Assembly: GCF_000801105.2 (NCBI RefSeq)
Contig: NC_079512.1
Coordinates: 38,023,848-38,087,847 of the forward strand
DNA length: 64,000 nucleotides
Origin: Raphanus sativus
Taxonomy: Eukaryota; Streptophyta; Magnoliopsida; Brassicales; Brassicaceae
Direction: 5' to 3'
Under the pieces are notes generated by a model. The model was not told the origin of the DNA and did no database searches. It saw only the letters and a list, made by a program, of their open reading frames with translations. The position numbers and the translations under genes were made by a program. Positions 48,975-62,017 of this stretch are shown in pieces (within the stretch, counting starts at the first letter, position 1; each line of letters starts with the position of its first letter).

Positions 48975-49739
48975 TCTCTGGTTGGTAACGATGGAATCAC
49001 ACCCGAATTGTTATATAGCATGTGCATCCATGCGTGTTAGCTATATGATGCTTAAGGTAAGTACAGATTAGGTAGGTCATTTAACTCATGTGGGTGTGCC
49101 TATTCATCACCTAAAGCTGCTTTTACTACGATTGTTCAACCACCACAATGGCCTGGGTGCTATATTCTCCATGTTCACGATTGTTAAGACAGCTAAAGAG
49201 ACCATGATTAAGGAAAATTCAACGTTGGACTCAAGAAACAATCCAGAGATTCATATTCTTCACAATACAGAATATAGAAACAGCAACACTTATGATTGTT
49301 GACACTTTCACAGTCTTCAAGTAGTCAAAACTTTCTCACTATGATATAAGCCAGGTAGCAATTTACAAAATATACAAAACAGAGAAAGGTACAGCGACTT
49401 TCCGTACAAAATATGATGGAATAGTAATGAATCACCTGAGCACACAGTATGTTTGGTTACAATGTTGAAGATATTTTTAGTACCACGCTCCATGCTTGTA
49501 TTCCATTTGGGTTGCTCAACATCTGAAGCTGGAAATGGGAGCTTCCACCATCTCAACCAACAGATGGAGAAGACGAACTTCTTCTAAACATGCTGCACAT
49601 CCAACTCTCTCCCCCCCCCAAGTATGTTAATACAAGGAACAAAAAATGGTCTCCAGCTTCAGAGGAGAAAAATGGTGAAACCATCCAGGTCAGCACAAGA
49701 AAAGTTACAAAGTAAACCGTTTACGGATGGAGAATTGAC
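48975..49739. other. Intergenic between DRL1 remnant and CLC-e
   Basis: Head of the DRL1 copy on the left and the CLC-e 3' UTR on the right. No gene, repeat end or other feature is recognised. Confidence 0.5.
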
Positions 49740-52312
49740 TCAGTAGAGGAACATTCTGGTTGCTAGAGCTCTGCCAGATCAAACCAAAAAAAAAAAAAAA
49801 TAGTACTACTAGTATCATTTCCAGTGCAGTATCTACACAGGGGAAAAGCAAAAATGAATATAGATGTAGGCATACCGGCGTGTTACAGTGATACATTCTA
49901 TATCTAGGACCCCAACAGGGTGTATTCTGCGAGAATCACTGCCTCCTGAAACGACTGGAACATGAGATATTTCATGCTTGTTCATGATTGTTTGGGCAGC
50001 GAGAAGATCCATATCAGGTGTCACAGTCCACGGCACTTTACATCTTCCTCCGCTCATTGAACATATTTCACTAACAAAAATCTCCTAAACCAAAGCAGTG
50101 GTTCAATTGTCTGATCAGGTTACCGCAAGAGAGATACTGTATTCAGATGTTGAAGCAAGAACAGAGTATTTTAATTCATACCTTGGGTGCTTTGCTTCCT
50201 TCTTTTCTTGATTTGCTGTATTCCAGAATGTCTGAAAGTGTAAGTAGACCGAGAAAAAGATTGTCAGGATCAACAATCAGCGCACAGGATTGTTTCTCTA
50301 TCAGCATACGAGTTATTGCTTCTTCCAGAGAAGTGGTCATCATAACTGTGGCAAATCTTGTTCGCATGGCTTCTGAAACGAAGATACTCCTTTGCAGCTC
50401 CTCAGTTTGGATGCTTGAATCATCTATGCAAAGAGAACTTTCAACTTCACAAAGGTTATTCGTTGACGATCCATCATCTGATGACGCCAGAGACTGTACA
50501 GCTTCTTGGCTGTTTCTTATCCTAGTTTCTTTTGTCTCTCTTGTTTCTTGTCTCTTTGATTGTCCAGATGTAATCCATGAAGACATGCCTACAGCTCCCA
50601 GAAGGGGTAACACTATACGATAGTCCTGTGTAAGTTCAAACAGCAATAGTACCGATGTAAGAGGAACTTGACAAACCCCCGCAAGTGTAGCAGCCATTCC
50701 AACCTGTAAAACAATCAGACGAACGGAATCATTAGCTATGAAGCCAAGGCAAGTTAAAAACCAAGAGACTCCGAAAGAACATTGACCACGTAAGAACAGT
50801 ACCAGACCATAAGCTTGTGGAGATGCCACTTCGAGGATAGAGAGATGGATTCCAGGATTCTGAGCCAAGGCAATGCCAATAAACTTCCCATAGGCCATCC
50901 CTGCTGCCCCACCGATAAACAGAGAAGGCGCATAGTATCCACCCACCAGTCCAGAAGCTCGACACAACGCGGTTGCAGCAATCTTGACAGCTACCAGCTG
51001 AAGCAAAAGATCAGCCGAAAGGCCCTTCACAAAAGGACGAGATTCCAACAAAATATCCACGTTCTCAAAACCCCAGTACAAGACTTCAGGGTATACCAAA
51101 GCTATGATACCAACAGTTAAGCCACCCATTACAGGAAATACAGATTTCGGTATCCCAGCGTCCTTGTTAAGACTGTCAACAGCAGTTGTCATGGAAGATG
51201 TGCATCGAGATAACGCCAACGAGACCAAACCACACAGAGCGCCCAATAAAAGATAGAGTGGAAGTTCTGCAAAATCAGTGAAACAGTTTTCTCATTCTGT
51301 CGTTGCTTAAAAGGAGAAGGATGGGGATGGATGTACAATACCTCCAGGAGAGCGGAAGTCATAGTCAGGAACCTTAAACGCAGGTTCAGATCCGAGTCCG
51401 ATTTCAGACACAACAGAAGCAATAACAGCACTAAGAATAACCATTGAGGTAGAGTTTGGAAGTGATGTAGATGAATCACTTGATGAAGGCCACAAAACGG
51501 ATTCAACTGCAAAGAAGCATCCAGCAACAGCTGCATTGAACCCTGTAAACATGAAAGTATTATATAAGAGAACCATCTTTTTCTCTGCTTATCAAAGTCA
51601 ATTCTCAGCTCCTAACTCAAAATTCATGAAACAAACCAGAAGAGATTCCAGAAGCTGAGCCAGCGGCAACAAGCGAGAGCCCAGTCCGAGGACTCTTATT
51701 AAACACAGAGTTCACTCCTCTCGCTATCGACGCTCCAATCTCAACGCTAGGACCTTCAGGACCCAGCGAGTTCCCCGTTCCGAGCGTCACACACGCGGCA
51801 ACAGCCTTAAGGAAGGGACGCAGCACCGCCTTCACAGCGGAGGTATCATCAGAATCCTCCTCAGCAGCAGATTCACGAAGCTGGTTAAGGACGCTGACCA
51901 ACAAACCTCCGAGAGTCGGGACGAGGATGACGCGCAACCATACGGAGCCGATCGGCGCGTCTCTAAGCCACGAAGCTCCGCGATCGGGTATCCCGTCCCA
52001 CGAGAAGTCACGTAGCGAGTGGACGCAGTTGTTGAAGAGAACCACGCTTATTCCGGTGAGTACTCCGACGAGACAGGCCGACGCTATCGCGAGCTCCTGC
52101 GACGGAGGCTGATCGTCGTCCTGATCAGTCTTCCGCTTCGCCGCCGGAGAACGCGGGAAAATTCTGCCGGCGGTAGCGACGGAACGGAATGAATACGGAG
52201 AAGGGAGGAGATCGAAGCGAAAAGGAGCGTTGGTTTCGCGATTCGGAGAGAATCTCCGGGAAGGGAAGTGAGATCGGAGAGCAGCACAGAGTAGAGGCGT
52301 GGCTGCTGCCAT
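49740..52312 (-). CDS. CLC-e: Chloroplast CLC-e anion channel/transporter
   Basis: CLC-family anion protein of the thylakoid-targeted CLC-e branch, implicated in chloroplast ion and nitrate balance. Six exons: 52312-51637, 51542-51342, 51266-50803, 50703-50182, 50084-49876, 49770-49740, giving 700 residues (Arabidopsis about 710), all in frame. The first ~55 residues are Ser/Arg-rich without acidic clusters, as in a transit peptide. CLC core motifs visible are GTGNSLGPEGPSVEIG (gating-glutamate region), the AGSASGISSGF segment, GGYYAPSLFIGGAAG and CQVPLTSVLLLFELTQDYRIVLP. Two C-terminal CBS domains follow (SEAMRTRFATVMM...; VTPDMDLLAAQTIMNKHEISHVPVV). The last exon encodes only about 10 residues (…RALATRMFLY), so the annotated end is slightly less sure. 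Confidence 0.93.
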
Positions 52313-55300
52313 GAACGGCCTGCAGCTTCCGAGTGGTGACGTGTGTTTTATCCATTAACTGATAATTGGATCTTAACGGATCATAAATCTGACGTGGCTC
52401 AGCCTCCTCCATACTCCTCCAGACAAGTCAGCTTATTAGTTCCGGTTCACATCACTGTTCAAAACTTTGGTTTAATCGAAATTTACCGTGATCCAGTGGT
52501 TGTGAAGAAGACTGGGCCCAAATAGCATAGACATTTGGGCCTACACTTATCTATCTTATTAAAATAGGAACATTACAACTTTTTCTAGGTGGATTTTTAA
52601 AGATGGACCTCATATATTTAAATTAAATGTTTAATTCTTTATATATAATATGTACTATACTCTAACTTTGCATTAATGTATTTCCTTAAATACAGTTCTT
52701 CTTTTTATCCATATTCCATATATGATTTTTACATTTATTACATGTCGATTTAAATAAGATATATACAAAGAATACTAAAAATATTAATCGTTCTATAATT
52801 ACCCTATACAATTCATTTTAAATTGATCAGTATACTTTCATTGGCCATATTAATTTTATTAGTACGAATAACATTAGGTAGATAAGTCATAGACACATAC
52901 ATAAAGATATGACTATTTCTTATAACTATGTTGGGCCTAATNTACTTTCTAAAACAAATAACACATAGCTTCATATATTGTATAGAATATAGTAATATTG
53001 TATAGTATTATATTTATACAGTAATACTAAAAACAAACCAAACTGAAATATAATATATATCAAAAATGCTTTGAACCATTACACACAAAATATATTAGAC
53101 TTCAGAGATCAAATTCATTTTGAAATTACGTAATAATTATTTAAAAAAAAAAAATTCAAAAAAANNNNNNNNNNNNNNNNNNNNNNNNNNNNNNNNNNNN
53201 NNNNNNNNNNNNNNNNNNNNNNNNNNNNNNNNNNNNNNNNNNNNNNNNNNNNNNNNNNNNNNNNTTTTTTTAGTTAAAAATTAAGAGATTTTTTTTATAT
53301 TACCATAAGAATCTCTGCAATAAACATAATAAACATAATAAACATAATAAACATGGCCTTATATGCTTAATTTTATGTTGATGATATCTCTTCTATTCAA
53401 TTGGTTTAATCAATTATAAGTTTATAATATTGTCAGACTCATCCGAATAATTGGAAATTTTCTGCAAAACCACAATTATTATATATATGCTTTCAGAATC
53501 ACAACTCCCACTGAGTGAACACATTCTGATCCCAACCAAAGTATTGACAAATCGATGATTAAGATTTATATTATACAGCTGGAGATTCTTTTCATATGAT
53601 GCTTCGTACTAAAAAATGAAAGAAGTTACAGTATAAAGGAATTTTGTTTCTTGGTGGCGATTTGAGATTCATATGCTAAGTGATTGGTCATATTCTTCAT
53701 CCTTTTTTTTAGATTTCAACTTCATGATCACGCTTCAGTGTGTTTTAACTCTTGGGTTTTAATTCTTAATCATATTTTTAGCTTTGACTTATTGTTTACG
53801 ATCCAGTGCTTTAAAACTTGATTTTGCTTCTAATGACACGCCGGATATAAGATGGGATCCCATGCTTGGTTGGTTCTAAAGGATGGGAAAATACTCGAGG
53901 AGGAAAGGCATGCATCAAAAGCTTCATGATTTTTCTTTTTTTTTTGGCTTTTACACCCAAGAAGATAAGGTCAGAGTGAAGGTAGCAACTTGTTGCACCA
54001 TATCTGTATCGATCGACTCATCAATAGTTCCTTCTTTCCTATTTGCTAGTTACTGGACCAAGTTGTGGTAGCAGTTTCAAGTTTGAAGTTGGAATGAGAA
54101 ACATTGATGATGTAAGCAATCAAAAGATAGTGGGGAGGTATAGTTTCAGGTGAATGTACCGACCTTTTCTTCTTAAGTTTCTTAAATTCTAGGATTCTAA
54201 TTTGACTGGAAGGAAACTAAAATGCATGATTTAAAGGATTAGATGCCTATTTGAGGGGCTATAAGTATTGCCAGTGAGAATAGATTCTAGTCATTGTCAC
54301 ACTTTTGGTAACTGTTCTTCTCTATCCTAATGCCACACCATATTAGCTCTTGATGACTACTTTTGGTTGCTTAACAGAATACACACAAATATCAACACCA
54401 AAAGTGGATCAAGAAGAATCTTGTTGACATCATCAACTTGACTTATTCACTCTCAGATAATTGATACTGGACCAAAAGAGGATAGAACTATTTTCTTGAT
54501 AAACCAAATGCACACAAACACACAGTGTTTTGATGATGACTAGTATAGCAAAAGAGGAAAAACCTATTCTTTTGATAAACCAAATGCATAAAAACAAACC
54601 AAGTGTTTGATATGACTAGAATAGCAAAAGCTTCAGTACAATGAATAAGTAAAACGTGGGGAAGCGAGTGACCAGAACATAACCAACCCGACCATGTTCT
54701 CTCTTGACCAACCAACAGAAGTTGACTGACTTATTTCCCATTGGTTTGGAGGATTTCATAGTGCAAGTTGCTGGTAGAAACATAAATGTTCAGTGATAAG
54801 TCACCTTTTAGCTTTTCTGTTAAGTGTAGTACTGTTTTGTCTAATGGTCACTTGAAAGCTTTGCTTCTTTTGAGAACCAAATGGGTTAAACAGTAAAACA
54901 TAACAAGTAAAAAAATTTGAGAAAAAATTAACTTTTATCGAGAAACCATTTTAATCATAAACTTTTGTTGACCATACAGTACTATAGTTAGTCAACAGTT
55001 AAAATTGACGAACATTAGACTTAAAATGATTTTTAAAGTTAATGTTTTTTAGCACTAATATAAATCAACAAATTTTCCAAATATTAAATTTTATATATTT
55101 TGATAACTATAACACTAATAATAAAATTATAAATAAGAAATAATTTAAACCAAAAGTATTAAAGTTTTTTCATTTTCTCAAAGTAAAAAAATAATATATA
55201 ATTTCATTATTTAGTTAACAATAATTTTTTGTAGATATTTATATAAAAATTATTTGAATTATGTTCTATAATTTTATTGCCAAAAAATTTGTTAGTGAAA

Positions 55301-56397
55301 TGTTAATTCAACTTTTTATTCTCAAACAAAAAGAGTTATCCAAAACAAAATTTATATAATTTATATAAATGTGTTACAAGATTCCTAATGCATTTTAATG
55401 AAAATTATGTTTCTTCAAAAAAATGTTAAGATCCAAAATGTTGATACATCATAAGAATCACGAAGAATCTATTTACTATTAATTTTATTCTTGTTAAGAT
55501 CAAAAAATATTAATATTTTACAAAAAAAGTTTTTGACAGTAAAGTTATGAAAATGAACAGCTACAAAGAGTGACATAATTATAAAAGTTTTTAGTATTAT
55601 TTAATAAATAATTATTAATTAATGATATGTTAATTAACTATTTAAGAATATAAATGAAATTTATTTAAATTTTATTTTGAAGAAAATAATGAAAATTATA
55701 CTTTTATTAATTCAATATTTATATTTATAAAATATAACTACTAATAAGTTATTCTAAAAATTAACTTTAAATTTTTTTGACAAAAACTATTGATTTCTAT
55801 TTTTAACAATAAAAACATCTAACTTTAAAATCATTTTAAGCATATTGTACAGTGACCAAAAAACACATATTATTAATCAATTATAACTGTTGGCTAATTA
55901 TGGAACAAAAATGATATGATTCTTTTGTTACAATAAAATGACATGTTAATAAAAATGAAGTTTTTTTTTGTTTATCGAAAATTAATATTTTATTTTAACC
56001 AAATTTAAAAATCGATATATTTAAATAATATTTTAAATAATATTTTCCCCGAAACAATTTCAAACTAGCATTAGAAGAGAGAGTACTAAGTACCATTACT
56101 ACAAAAATACAAGTTAGTACAGAATTGAAAAGGGTTTTGAATAAGAAAATGACAGAACAAGGATGAGAGAGGCCCAGGACAGGTGTTCCTGTGCCTTAGG
56201 AAATGGAAAGATCCTTTTCTCTTTCTTCTTTTTTCTCTTGTTCTTTTTACTACTTCTTTACCCTGCAATATCTTGGTTCTACAGATTTAGCTTAGTTATA
56301 CTTATAGCTAATATAAAAAGTACAAACTTTCCCATTTTTTCACTTCTTCGTGAAAGCCTCTCAATCCCCAAAAGAGAGATAAGGACTTGTAGATTTC
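52313..56397. other. Gene-poor region with assembly gap
   Basis: No supported gene. A Helitron-like 5' end (TCTATCTTATTAAAATAGGAAC, preceded by A) begins at 52549. 53165-53264 is a run of exactly 100 N, and there is one isolated N at 52942. After the gap, 53319-53354 is four tandem copies of the 9-mer AATAAACAT. The stretch 54900-56040 is very AT-rich with no structure I can name. Short frames at 53883 and 54488 have no family features. Confidence 0.6.
53165..53264. other. Assembly gap (100 N)
   Basis: Exactly 100 N, the usual placeholder for a gap of unknown size, so the distance and adjacency of the flanks are not proven by this sequence. Confidence 0.99.
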
Positions 56398-57536
56398 TCA
56401 AAATGGAGCTGTGGAAGACCGTTGAAGTGTCTTCTTTTTGGGTGGCTGATTTGCTGCCGCCATTCTTAACTGCACACACACACACACACATATTTATAGA
56501 ACTTAAGTAACAGTATTGAACACGTCAATGGACAGAAGCGTGTATAAAAAAACAAAGATACTACAAGTAATGCAGAGGATGTCTATTTCCTTTTAAGTTG
56601 GTGAATACTCAACATAAACTTTTAAAGGAAAAAAATAATAAGAACTTGTTTACCTGCTCTTGTTGTCTCCTGAGTCTTTCATTTTCTGCCTGTAAGTGAG
56701 CAACTTCAATCTCTAACTCGTTTGTATAAGCCTGCAAATAAGAATCAAAACCAAAAAAAACTTTTTAAAAACAAAAGCATTTTGATGGCAAAACCACATT
56801 TCCTTTTTTTTTTTTGGAGTAAAAGGTTAGTTAGAGGAGGAGAGGCACATTCCTGTTTCCTAGCTCTGGAACGAGCTGCAGATTCTCTGTTCTTGATCAT
56901 ACGCTTATGTTTTCTATTCCCTGAACCTTCATTGGACTCTTGGCCTCTTTTCTTGCCAAAACAAGTAAGATCCTCGAAAGAAGTGTTGAATGAAGGAACG
57001 TCAGTGAGGTGATTGTGCCTATGAAGATTAGAGTTAGGGAGAACAAGAGGATCTTGGTTATCAAGAAACTCGAAGCCGGCACCGGAATTCAAGCTCAGAA
57101 CAGTTGCAGGAGGTGCCGCCAGAGGAGAGCTGCTGAAGAGAGCAGTGACAGTGGTGGTATTGCCGTTGAGGCTTATGGGCATGTTTGGTTCCCGGTTCAA
57201 AGGTCTGTTGAGGAAGTCTTGGAACATGGACTCATGGTTTTGGTTCTGACGGTCATGGCTCCTGAACCTCGGCTGATGGTTATGTTGTGGATGTTGGCTG
57301 TGGCGGTTTAGGTGGTGGATGGAAGCAAGGTTGATGTCTTCCCAAACTTCTTCCATGGTGATTAAAGAACTCTTTTGGGCTTCTTGGGAGTCTTGTGAGT
57401 ATGAAGGAGATGATGAGGATGAGGACGATGGTGATGGTGGTGATGAGGATGAGATGGAAGAAACAGTGTTGAGAATCTTGTTCTTGGTTGTAGCAGAGAC
57501 TCTATGATTTCTCTGATGCTTTGCTGATGACATCAT
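56398..57536 (-). CDS. FD: bZIP transcription factor FD, with abnormal exon 1 donor
   Basis: FD is the shoot-apex bZIP that forms the florigen activation complex with FT and 14-3-3 to switch on AP1/FUL. Exons: 57536-56853, 56731-56654, 56469-56398, 277 residues (Arabidopsis 285). Ser-rich N-terminus (MMSSAKHQRNHR); conserved AGFEFLDNQDPL; nuclear/basic region KRMIKNRESAARSRARKQ; heptad leucine zipper AYTNELEIEVAHLQAENERLRR in exon 2; C-terminal 14-3-3 site RSSTAPF in exon 3, all intact. At the end of exon 1, right after RARKQ, the intron begins GAATGTG rather than GT; acceptors and the second donor are normal. The nearest GT, four bases on, would shift the zipper out of frame. The alternative start ATG is at 57533. 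Confidence 0.9.
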
Positions 57537-60426
57537 TGGAAAAGAGAACCATAAAACACAGGCACACAGCTTTAGGCTTTGGTGTCAAATGTCTTTGTAT
57601 CCTACGCGGAGAGAGAGTAGTCAGTAGAGAGCTAAGAGGGCTTCTTGACTTTCACCGGTCATTTCTTGAATGATGGTTGGGGTCCAAAAGAAGAGAGAAT
57701 AGAGCTTGAAACTATTCCAAAATATATATATATATATATATAATTATATATATAATATTCATATATAACTAAATATGTAAAAGAAAAAGGAAAAACTGGT
57801 AACTACGTAAGTAAAGTTTTGATGTCTTTAATTTAAAAGTTGTGTAAAAATAAAAAGTTGTTAATAATTTCAAAGTGAAGTTAGTGAACTATTGTCATGA
57901 TCCTTAAATGTAAAGAGTGGGTGGGGAAGAGATGCTTGAGAAAAGGCAAGCAGATACGTTTTTTTAACGAAGCAAACAATTAATTTATCGTTTAATCTCA
58001 CCTGTTTTGTTTTGAAAGATCACATACTTTTGGATCACTTTCAAGTGTCACTTTTTTATTTATTTCTAATCGCTTGCATTTAATGATAAGTATAAGTTAC
58101 ATGATCTACCTCCATATATCTATGTTCAGTCTCCCAGTGCATGTCTAATCACGCATTTCATTTTTTCATCTTTACCGCAAGTTGATGGTATAATAATAAG
58201 AGGATAAGAGTGTGTGTGATTGGTTATGTATTGGTTATGATATTTATTGGAGTAAAATGGTGAAAAAAGTGGAAGTAAGAAGTATAAAACATAATTAACT
58301 TGGAGAAAACTTTTTTTTTTATCTCAGCAGGATTAACGTAAAATTTACTCTACTGATAATGTATTTGATCATTTCTTAGAATGAATGAATTAGAATCATT
58401 TTTACTTATATTGAAACTAGAGTAAATAGGTTGAGATAATCGTTCATTTGTTTTAATTTACTCTAATTCTATCATAAAATCAAACTCTAAATAAAACACA
58501 CCACACATTTTTCTTTCTTTCAATTGAGATTTTGTTCCACATGATTAACTATTCATCTATGTATTTTATGATTTTTGTACATAAGTTTTGAGCAAAATTT
58601 TATAAATGAAAAAAGCTCTCAAGTAAACATTTCATTTTAGATATTCAAAGAATACAATAGAAGCTGTTTATTTAAGAAACTAACTCAAAAATAAATATTG
58701 AAAAGGTATTCTACTTTAACTCAAAGATTTATTGAAATACATGTTCTACTAAACTCAAAAAATACATTGGGACTTTCTTTATTATCTTTTTCATATTTAT
58801 TGATCTTGCTTTAAACCAGTATATTCGTCTTTCAAAGTAAACAAATTATTCTTTTAAATAACAGTTGATAAGTTTTTTTCTTTTAAAGTAAACAAACTAC
58901 AACAAATCTTTTAACTCTATAAAGTTCTCAAATGTGGGTCGATCTTTTCCGCTCTCGATTCATGTTTTATATGACATCTTCTTTTTTAATAGAGAAGTAT
59001 ATACAATGCTTTTTTAAGAATTTGAAAGTTGTTTAAGAAATTGTATGAAAAATCTTTTATTTAATTCAAAGATAGTTGTTGGAAGACATGTTTATCTCCT
59101 AACCAAAAATTTAAGAAGTTTTGTAAACTTTTTTACTCAACCAAGTAAATTAAACATAAATGAAGTCAATGAGAACAAATCATCTGTGCATGCATTGGAC
59201 AAGATGATAATGAAGATTGTGGGGGTGTAGGTTACTAGAAGCCTACACAAACCCTATGCATCCACTCTTTATCTTTAGAAAAATAAGAAGTTTTAATTCA
59301 AAACTTCTTTCATGCAGACTGTGATGGTGTTTTAAACACACAGTGCCAATTAAGTCTCTCTTAAAAAAATGTGTCTATATTAACAGAGATTGCGTATTTG
59401 GTAAGTAAAGCACAAACTGAAGAAGCCGGCTTAATGAACTTCACAATCATCTGATATGATCTCAAATACTCCACAATTTCCCGAAATCCTCCATCATCTG
59501 AAATAGAAGCTTGTTTCGAAACACAGTGATTTTGGTAAGGTTGTACGAAAAGGTTCCTCCTTCTACTTTGCTCAACCAAAATTTATGATTTTAATAAAAC
59601 AAATGTGAGGATGAGTATATTGCTACTAAATTGATGGAATACCTTTAAATTTAAAAACTAATGATAAAATATCAAAACAATATGAAAATAGAAATTTCTT
59701 TGAAAATAAGAATAACATAATCTTTTGAAATCTAAAAAATGTCAAAGAAAATAACCGTGTGACCATTAAGTCAATAATACATGCTTACTAAAACAATTTT
59801 GTCATTAGTATAAACATTTTTTTGTAGCATAATATAAACATTTTAAAATATATATGTATCGGGCGTGACTTGTCTAACCATTACAGAAACATTCACACAT
59901 TCTTTATATTTTATTTTTAAATACAAAAATTTTGAACATTTTTTTGGTGAAACACCGAACTGGAGATATGCTTTTTTCAACACCAAGATCTAATATTTTC
60001 TCTAGATTTGAGCCAACAAGTTTTGAAACATGTAAATAAAAAGGAAATTTAAAGTAATACATATGTGATTCATATAAATTCTCAATTCTTTCTTTTAAAT
60101 GAAGTTATGTAATGAAACTCAAACTATCAAGACTTGCGAGTTTATGAAAGGGAGGGAGAGAGTGTGACATGTCATGTCTCATTGGGTGAGTGAACAGATA
60201 TGTTAGCACGGTGTTGCTCTGTCCAAAACTCCATCAAATCTATTTTTAAGATTGCTATTGCGTTCATGGATAATTTGTTTGCTACTTAGACAAAATTGCA
60301 AGTGTAAGATTGTCCCAACTGCTTAAAAGCTTTTGATTATAAATAATTTTTTTATAATTTAATAAAACCTGCGTGTTATTATTTTTCATTTTATCATGTA
60401 ATGTATAATATACAATTGTGTAGAAT
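57537..60426. other. Intergenic upstream of FD
   Basis: FD promoter and leader, with a TA-rich microsatellite at about 57722-57760. The rest is AT-rich without a supportable gene. A stretch at about 58190-58510 has loosely inverted ends rich in TGTGTG/CACACA, too weak to call a MITE. Confidence 0.5.
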
Positions 60427-60441
60427 AAAGCATGTAGTGTA
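60427..60441. repeat. LINE target-site duplication, left copy
   Basis: AAAGCATGTAGTGTA, repeated exactly at 62003-62017. Confidence 0.92.
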
Positions 60442-62002
60442 CCTTGGCCTACCTTGACCTAACGGAAACCACTGCCATCACTAGCTATGGTTTCCCTTCG
60501 GGTCAGTTCCCAATCAGGTACCTTGGCCTCCCTCTCATGACCAGGAAGCTGAAAATCTCGGAGTATGCACCGTTGATGATCAAGCTTCACAACCGCTTCC
60601 ACTCATGGTCTACAAAGATGTTGTCTTTCGCGGGCATGCTACAACTACTCAAAACGGTCATTTTCGGTTTGGTCTCCTTTTGGATGTCAACTTTCATCCT
60701 CCCCAAAGATTGCATAAGATTGATAGAATCACTCTGCTCAAAGTTCTTGTGGTCGGGAAGTTCAGAAAAGAGAAGCATAGCAAAGATAGCTTGGACCACA
60801 GTTTGCCTGCCAAAGGAAGAAGGGGGCCTCGGCCTCGGGAGTCTAATTATTTGGAACCAAGTTCTTTGTTTGAAATTCATTTGGCTGCTGTTATCAAAAT
60901 CACCATCTTATTGGGTTGATTGGCACTGGAACACCCATCTTCAGGACCAGTCTTTTTGGACCATAAACGCCAAGCCTAACGACTCATGGACATGGAGAAA
61001 AATGCTAGAGCTCCGCCCGTTGGCTCTGCGCTTTATCAGAACCACGCTTGGTAATGGGTTGGACACAAGCTTTTGGTTTGATGTCTGGACTCCATTTGGT
61101 CAACTTATTACCTACATCGGTCCTACGGGTCCTAGATCTTTGCGCCTCAGGAAGGATGCTGTAGTAGCGGACGCCACTAGAGGAGATACATGGGCGCTAC
61201 CGCATCCGAGATCGCAAAAGGAACTAGAATTACATACTTACCTCACAACCCTCTCTTTGCCATTAAATATTGATGTTGCTGATGAATATGATTGGGTTGC
61301 TGGTGATACATCTCTCTCTGTTTTCAGGTCATCGGCGACTTGGGAAGCTCTCAGGCCTAGAGAGGAGATTAAGGACTGGCGTGACGTGGTGTGGTTCAAA
61401 GGAGCCATTCCGAAGCTAAGTTGCACAATGTGGGTGGCAAACTACGACAGATTGCCAACTAGAGCTAGACTGGAAGCGTGGGGGATGCTGATCTCGCCAT
61501 TATGCCCGCTCTGTGCCTGCCACGACGAAACCAGAGATCATCTCTTCCTCTCGTGTCAGTTTAGTAGGGAGATTTGGACGGAAGTATTCAGGCGATGCCG
61601 ACCTCATACAGCAGTGATCACCAACTGGTCGGAGTTGCTGTCATGGATCAGAACGGGGACCTCTGCAAGACGAGTCCTCCTACGGAAGATAGCTACCCAA
61701 TCTATCGTTTATCACATATGGAGACAGAGGAACAATCTGGTGCACAATCAGGCAGTCATACCGGCCGCAACTGTCTTCAGAACCATTGATAACGAGATTA
61801 GGAATATCATCTCAGCAAGGAGGCTGAGGAAAATTTATAGTTCTCTTATGAGTCTTTGGCTAGCATAAGGAGCTTGCAATGCTTTTCACTTTGAACCATC
61901 TTGTTTCTTAGTTTCTTTTTTGCCAATATGGATTTCAGACTTAGATGTTACCTTGTAAACTCTTTCTTCATTTTATGATATTTACAGTTTAGCAAAAAAA
62001 AA
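60442..62002 (+). mobile_element. 5'-truncated LINE (non-LTR retrotransposon), recent
   Basis: The body carries one open frame (to 61868, about 474 codons, already open at the truncation point; the first codon is TTG, not a true start). It encodes the C-terminal part of plant LINE ORF2: the thumb/connection region after reverse transcriptase (FPIRYLGLPLMTRKL, WSTKMLSFAGMLQLLKTVI, CLPKEEGGLGLGSL) and the zf-RVT zinc-binding domain (CPLCACHDETRDHLFLSC). The 3' end has an A tail (from about 61994), and the whole is bracketed by a perfect 15-bp target duplication. Endonuclease and RT catalytic parts are missing, so it is not autonomous. The undecayed frame and TSD indicate recent insertion. Confidence 0.93.
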
Positions 62003-62017
62003 AAAGCATGTAGTGTA
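62003..62017. repeat. LINE target-site duplication, right copy
   Basis: AAAGCATGTAGTGTA directly after the poly(A) tail; exact copy of 60427-60441. Confidence 0.92.

Noticed and set aside
53883..54071. 62-codon frame after the assembly gap
   Set aside because: Homopolymer-containing and without family features or splice partners.
58190..58510. Possible MITE with TGTGTG/CACACA ends
   Set aside because: End similarity is loose and no target duplication was found.
60444..61868. 474-codon frame as a host gene
   Set aside because: It has no true ATG start, matches LINE ORF2 C-terminal motifs, and is bounded by an A tail and target duplications.
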